From Pleurotus ostreatus/Saccharomyces cerevisiae fusant (lineage: Eukaryota > Opisthokonta): a stretch of 12,345 bases of DNA. Shown in pieces: positions 9,012 to 12,345 of this stretch. Below the pieces are notes generated by a model. That model did no database searches. It saw only the letters and a list, made by a program, of their open reading frames with translations, and was not told where the DNA came from. The number at the start of each line of letters is the position of its first letter. Within the stretch, counting starts at the first letter, position 1. The position numbers and the translations under genes are program-made. Where the stretch lies: assembly GCA_024196135.1 (NCBI GenBank), contig JAMQCK010001072.1, positions 1 through 12,345 of the forward strand, given 5' to 3'.

Positions 9012-9567
9012 CTTCCTCCCCCCATTCTGCTACGTGACCACCTCGGACGCGTCTTTCGACGCGAATGGGTGCACGTAGCTTGGGGGGATGCACCCCTCCC
9101 CTTCCCTACCTTCTTCCTACGCTCTCGTGTGCTACGCGGGCCACGGGAGCGCGTCGCGCGCGAGCGAAATTTTTCGCCGCGCTCTTTTTTCACTTTTTCA
9201 TTCTTTTCTGCCCTCCCCCTCTCTATATAGAGTATATAGCTCTTGTATCTATGTTCTGCCCTCCCCCTCTCTATATAGAGTATATAGCTCTTGTATCTAT
9301 GTTTTACATTCATTTAGCGTTCTCTACGACGCGCGGCGGTAGCGGCGGCGGCACGCGGCGCATCCCCGACGCGTCCGGGGGCGCGCGCGTGACGTTCCCG
9401 CGCCGCGACGGCCACGCGCGGGGCGCATCACGGCCTCGGAGCCCTATTAGGGCACGTCCCGGCGCCAGCGGCGGGCTGCCCGGGCACGGAAATCGGGCCG
9501 ATTTGACGTCGTGAAAGATTTCAATCGACGATACGTAAATTGTCGGGGTGGATTTAAATCCACCTTA
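9012..9567 (-). repeat. Right terminal inverted repeat of nested element
   Basis: It is the partner of 6292-6800. It is about 47 bp longer, mainly because of a 48-bp tandem duplication (9206-9301). It ends in a perfect 18-bp palindrome GGTGGATTTAAATCCACC at 9547-9564 followed by TTA. Confidence 0.85.
9206..9301 (+). repeat. 48-bp tandem duplication in the right TIR
   Basis: Units at 9206-9253 and 9254-9301 are identical as read, each starting TTCTGCCCTCCCCCTCTC and containing TATATAGAGTATATAGC. The left TIR carries only one related unit, so the duplication arose in this arm. Confidence 0.95.
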
Positions 9568-9576
9568 CTGCAAAAG

Positions 9577-10792
9577 GTGGGGTTTCGTGGTCTGTATGAG
9601 GAGGGTATCCCCCGCAATCATTCCCGCGAGGAGCTCATGGACGACGGCTTTGTCTATTTTCCATGGGATGGAAGGTACGCAGCCCGCAGCCCGCCTACGC
9701 CCACATGCTCACGCCCACGGCCGCTTAGGGAGACCACCCCTCTTGTCGCGCCGCTCCCCGTCGACCCACCCCCCAGCCCTCAGGGTCAAGCACCTTCCCC
9801 CGGCGCCAAAGCAGACGGCGCGCACAAGTCGTCGGGCCGGACTGGCGATGTTGGCGACGGCGTAGATGAGGGCGTCGACTCTAACGTCGTCATCGGCGTT
9901 TGCGCCGGTCGCCCTAGCGACGGCGAATGCTCCGGGCGTTCACCCCAGCAGACGTGGGATGAGTCGACCGGCGCCCTCGCCGACGCCATCGAGGACGGCC
10001 GAGGGCGGGCCACGTTCTCTCAGCCAAGCCTTGTGCATAGGCGCGGGCTGTTCGGCGCGCAGGCGTGCGGCATCTCGCACGGAGGGGGTCAGCTTCGCCC
10101 AGCAAACCTCAAGCACAACGCCGCCCTCACCCTAGTACTAATGTACCTGATTGCGCTCCCCGCGATGGTGCGCGTCGCGCATTTCAGCTCCAGTACGTCG
10201 ACGTTCAGAATGCCGCCCGTAGGGATCTAACACAGTCGCAGGTGTATTCGCGAACTGGGCGCCCAAGGTGCACGAGCACTATGGGACGACTCTGATCGCC
10301 CTCCTTCAAAGCGACGCGACCCTGACGCGCAACTTCGCGCGCAGCGTCTGGGCCTGCATCACCATCAACTTCGGCCCCCGTACGGTCACCTTTCCGCACC
10401 GCGACTATGCGAACCTCCCCTTTGGCTGGTGCGCCATCACGGCCCTCGGCAACTACGACCCCGACAAGGGCGGCGATCTCGTCCTTTGGGACTGCAAGAT
10501 GATCATTCGGTTTCCCCCCGGCTCGACAATCATCATCCCATCCGCCATCCTTCGCCATTCCAACACGAGGATAGGCCTGCACGAGCGGAGGTACTCGGTG
10601 ACCCAGTACTCCGCGGGTGCGCTGTTTCGATGGGTCGCGCACGGCTTCCAACTAGATGAATACTACTACGCGTCTCTGTCGGCAAAGGAGCGGGCAGACG
10701 AGAGGCGAACGGCGGCAGGGCGTTGGCGGCGCGGAAGGGCGATGTTTTCTAGGTTTGGTGACTTAGTGGCCACCGCCGAAAAGAAATTGTAG
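9577..10792 (+). CDS. TET/JBP 2-oxoglutarate/Fe(II) dioxygenase, C-terminal catalytic part (3' exons)
   Basis: This is a member of the TET/JBP family, whose fungal and animal members oxidise 5-methylcytosine in DNA. Exons: 9577-9674, 9729-10192, 10242-10792. The 10193-10241 intron (49 bp, GTACGT donor, CTAAC branch, CAG acceptor, phase 1) is strongly supported because it joins RVAHFSSS to VFANWAPKVHEHY. The 54-bp intron at 9675-9728 (GTACGC, CTCAC, TTAG) is likely but optional, since both versions stay in frame. Motifs: GFR...DDGFVYFPWDGR at the start; VIGVCAGRPSD; GISHGGGQLRPANLKHN; the iron site HRD at 10397-10405; GWCAITALGNYDPDKGGDLVLWD; the distal histidine in SAILRHSN (10556-10558); and ERRYSVTQYSAGALFRW, whose arginine binds 2-oxoglutarate. 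All key residues are present. A ~50-residue Pro/Ala/Gly-rich insert separates WDGR from the GRPSD motif. It is the continuation of the exons ending at 6290. The upstream frame reaching back to 9511 is TIR sequence, not part of the protein. Confidence 0.93.
10193..10241 (+). other. Intron in the TET/JBP gene
   Basis: GTACGT donor, CTAAC branch-point match at 10227-10231 and CAG acceptor; 49 bp, phase 1. Without splicing the frame stops at 10230; splicing links two conserved blocks of the dioxygenase. Confidence 0.9.
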
Positions 10793-11004
10793 CTAGGCGT
10801 CGTTGTTGTAGTGCCTGAATATTACGAACAATGTAATTTGAACTCTGTCCATTCCTCAATAATATGACCGTCAGTCAGGAAGCTTGGGGTACGAGGATTC
10901 CCTGAATGCTGAGGTGGTAAGCCGTTCCTTTTGACTTTCTATATATGTACACCCCACTGGGCACCCATCTAAATGAAGACGTGCGTTTGAAGGCTCATGA
11001 AGAT
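10793..11004. other. Region downstream of TET/JBP, probable 3' UTR and transposon flank
   Basis: The composition drops sharply to AT-rich just after the stop codon. It carries ATGTAATTTGAA at 10831-10842, also found in inverted orientation downstream of the KDZ stop. No gene is supported. A minus-strand frame here (10871-11074) shares SPVH-type residues with the duplicated block to the right. Confidence 0.5.
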
Positions 11005-11338
11005 GTAGGATATTGACTCCGATCGGAAATCCGAGGAATGGATGCACAGGGGATTGGGAGATACGACACCGCACACTGCACGAACTTGCACATCACCGAA
11101 ACCCCCAACTCATCCATCCGTTCCCTAAACTCATCAGAGGACACATCTGTATATAAGACTGTAATACACATGTAATGAAGTAATTGGATATCAAAGTTGA
11201 TCAGAGATCCAACGTCAAGATGGACGGGGGAATAAGAGACACAACGTCGGAGATCGCACGAACATGGGCATTGCTGAAGCCATCCAACCATCCGCCGGTT
11301 CCCAAACATCTCAGGCAAATATCAATTCGAAATAAAAC
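11005..11338. repeat. Diverged tandem duplication, ~178-bp period
   Basis: About 11005-11155 aligns with about 11182-11335 at an offset near 178 bp. Paired anchors include GGATAT...GATC.GA.ATCC, GCACGAAC(T/A)TG, the CATCC region and CC(G)GTTCCC(T)AAAC..CTCA. On the minus strand both copies can encode related peptides around a shared SPVH core (RRCVSYSPVHLDVG; CRISQSPVHPFLG), but in different frames and with no long continuous frame. This may be the remains of a duplicated exon of an unidentified gene. Confidence 0.55.
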
Positions 11339-11625
11339 CGGAGAAATCTGAGACTTCCTACACCTTTGTTCTAAGACAAGAGCTATATGACTGTATACTT
11401 TTGAGTCCTTCAAACGCAGAGGATTGTACTGTACCAATATTCGGCACCCAACGCCACAAAATCAGGCGGTCCCAAGAATGGACCGGACGGTCCCGAAAAC
11501 TGCCACACGTTCACTTCTGCGATTGTTCAAGTCACTCTCCTTCGACGCGCGTCGAAGCGCGCATACTACGTGAGGTGACCGTATACGCTACAGCTCGTCT
11601 TTGAGCATAATAATGAATGTTTTAG
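11339..11625. other. Region without a supported gene
   Basis: Mixed-composition sequence with one perfect 18-bp palindrome, CTTCGACGCGCGTCGAAG, at 11540-11557. TTTTAG ending at 11625 looks like a 3' splice site for the following open frame, but no matching upstream exon could be fixed: the obvious donor at 11581 is preceded by an in-frame stop. Confidence 0.4.
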
Positions 11626-11992
11626 GCACAAGTTGAAGCTGCAAGAACAAGCTCGAGCTCGCTATGCAGAGCACCGCGTATCTGGGTTCCCTAGGCCGGC
11701 CCCCTCACGCAGACCTCGCCGGAAGCAAGGAAGAGATGCCGAGCGGAGGAATGCGTCCAAAGTTGCGTACTATTGGAGGTATGTGACCGTACATCTTGTC
11801 GAGGGCGCGCTGAGCATTGAAAGGAACGGGGTATATTGTTGAAGAAGGCCTGCGAGCGCATGGGCCGTTTGAATGCATCTAGGGACCCCGCAGCCCTACG
11901 CGTGCGGCGGCTCGCTTCTATGTCATATCGCGATCGGTGGGTCTCACGCAGGCAGCAAATGCGCGCTCTGATGAGGGTAATAGGAACCGCGA
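11626..11992 (+). CDS. Possible exons of an unidentified Arg/Lys-rich protein (partial)
   Basis: After a TTTTAG acceptor (ending 11625) a frame encodes LKLQEQARARYAEHR and later AERRNASKVAYYWR, followed by donor-like GTATGT at 11779. From 11821 a second frame encodes KKACERMGRLNASRDPAALRVRRLASMSYRDRW, followed by GTAATA. The charged, coiled-coil-like Arg/Lys/Glu-rich pattern resembles hypothetical proteins common in Agaricomycetes, but I cannot name a family. The intron between the two parts is unresolved: acceptors at 11823, 11844 and 11847 are phase 0, whereas the best donor is phase 2 for the first frame. It may be a decayed or mis-phased gene. Confidence 0.3.
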
Positions 11993-12024
11993 GCATCTCT
12001 ATCTCCACCTCTGGCAGGACCAAC

Positions 12025-12065
12025 GTTGCAACACACCCTACAGTTATAGGGCACTGTGTTGCAAC
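12025..12065. repeat. Hairpin with 11-bp perfect outer arms (GTTGCAACACA)
   Basis: GTTGCAACACA (12025-12035) pairs with TGTGTTGCAAC (12055-12065), and CCCTA (12036-12040) pairs with TAGGG (12047-12051) around a 6-nt loop, with a 3-nt bulge. The length and perfection of the arms argue against chance. Confidence 0.85.
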
Positions 12066-12128
12066 AAATCCCACTAATTACAAGACTATGACTACAACGA
12101 TTTGTTGCAACATCCGTTGCAACAAATC
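12058..12128. repeat. Three copies of GTTGCAACAAATC in alternating orientation
   Basis: The 13-mer occurs at 12058-12070 (+), 12099-12111 (-) and 12116-12128 (+), all identical, and its GTTGCAACA core recurs at 12025-12033. The first two form an inverted repeat with a 28-nt spacer; the last two are separated by 4 nt. This may be a small foldback element, the subterminal region of a transposon, or a binding-site array. Confidence 0.85.
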
Positions 12129-12129
12129 C

Positions 12130-12345
12130 CTACGATTACAGCTACACTACTGGCCTGTCGGACATTGCCGAGCAGTCCATCGCCGTCGCCGGCGTCGCCG
12201 AAACCCCGCCGCCGCTGTCCGCGACGCGCTCGTCGTCGTACCACCGCCCGCTTCCCGACGCGCACCCACGTGCTGCCCGCCGCGCCCTCCGACCCTTCCC
12301 ACGCTCCTCCCGCCACCCCGACGCGCGCGCTCGCTGCTTTCCCAC
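12130..12345. other. GC-rich window edge, no gene assigned
   Basis: Open frames run to the window edge on both strands, all biased to Arg/Ala/Pro/Ser as expected from GC-rich sequence. A plus-strand frame open from 11821 continues through here without a stop. No domain is recognisable. Confidence 0.4.

Larger units (their letters stand above)
6292..9567. mobile_element. Nested 3.28-kb TIR element inside the TET/JBP gene
   Basis: Two ~0.5-kb inverted repeats face each other, starting TAAGGT(A/G)GATTTAAATCC at 6292 and ending with the reverse complement at 9567. A CTG flanks both ends (6289-6291 and 9568-9570), a possible 3-bp target duplication; alternatively the repeat includes the G/C at 6291/9568 and there is no duplication. 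The outer ~185 bp of the two repeats differ at only a few positions, so the insertion looks fairly recent, while the inner parts are more diverged. No transposase domain is recognisable inside, so it appears non-autonomous. Its superfamily is not assigned; the ends match neither CACTA nor a TWA-flanked Harbinger element. Confidence 0.88.
1568..10792. mobile_element. KDZ-class DNA transposon carrying a divergent TET/JBP dioxygenase (borders not located)
   Basis: A KDZ transposase on the minus strand and a TET/JBP-family dioxygenase on the plus strand diverge from a 245-bp intergenic region. Association of expanded fungal TET/JBP genes with Kyakuja-Dileera-Zisupton transposons in Agaricomycetes is established knowledge, so treating the pair as one mobile unit is reasonable. 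The coordinates given are only the outer ends of the two genes; the true termini and target-site duplication were not found. The unit contains a younger nested TIR element (6292-9567) and an apparent frameshift in the transposase, so this copy may be non-autonomous or inactive. Confidence 0.65.

Noticed and set aside
9511..9576. Start of the 239-residue dioxygenase frame inside the right TIR
   Set aside because: These codons are terminal inverted repeat sequence, also present reversed at the left end; dioxygenase similarity begins only at about 9577.
12036..12051. CCCTA/TAGGG as telomere-like repeats
   Set aside because: Only one unit per arm, no tandem array, and fully explained as part of a hairpin stem.
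1..12345. CRISPR arrays, tRNA or rRNA genes
   Set aside because: No regularly spaced identical repeats with unique spacers, no tRNA-like cloverleaf sequence and no rRNA-like segment was noticed; the genome is evidently fungal.

Overview
The window looks like a transposon-dense piece of a GC-rich Agaricomycete (mushroom-type basidiomycete) genome. The evidence is: many 47-57 bp GT-AG introns, a KDZ-superfamily DNA transposase with a CxC2-type cysteine cluster, a fungal TET/JBP-type dioxygenase of the kind known to travel with KDZ transposons, and a Ty1/copia retrotransposon end. No tRNA, rRNA or CRISPR array was seen.

Layout. Positions 1-480 (+) are the C-terminal RNase H part of a Ty1/copia Pol polyprotein, followed by a probable 3' LTR to about 979. 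Positions 980-1567 hold no gene I can support. Positions 5265-1568 (-) are a ten-exon KDZ transposase gene, essentially complete, with one apparent 1-base frameshift in a homopolymer at 3393-3400. Positions 5266-5510 are a 245-bp divergent promoter region with an 18-bp tandem repeat. Positions 5511-10792 (+) are a TET/JBP 2-oxoglutarate/Fe(II) dioxygenase gene, divergent from the transposase. It is split by a 3.28-kb element at 6292-9567 with ~0.5-kb terminal inverted repeats. The C-terminal catalytic core has its iron-binding HxD...H motif and downstream arginine intact. Positions 10793-12345 hold a diverged duplication, a possible basic-protein gene fragment, a cluster of GTTGCAACA repeats able to form hairpins, and a GC-rich edge.

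How it works together. The KDZ transposase and the TET/JBP enzyme form one divergent unit. In fungi TET/JBP enzymes are thought to oxidise 5-methylcytosine, so such a unit could mobilise DNA and also modify its own methylation-based silencing (inference). This copy has been hit twice: the transposase frameshift and the nested TIR element in the dioxygenase. The most intriguing detail is that the nested element begins exactly at a splice-donor-like GTAAGG, and an acceptor just past its other end would rejoin the dioxygenase in the correct reading frame. The 3.3-kb element may therefore be removable as an intron, or may sit in an older intron, rather than killing the gene.
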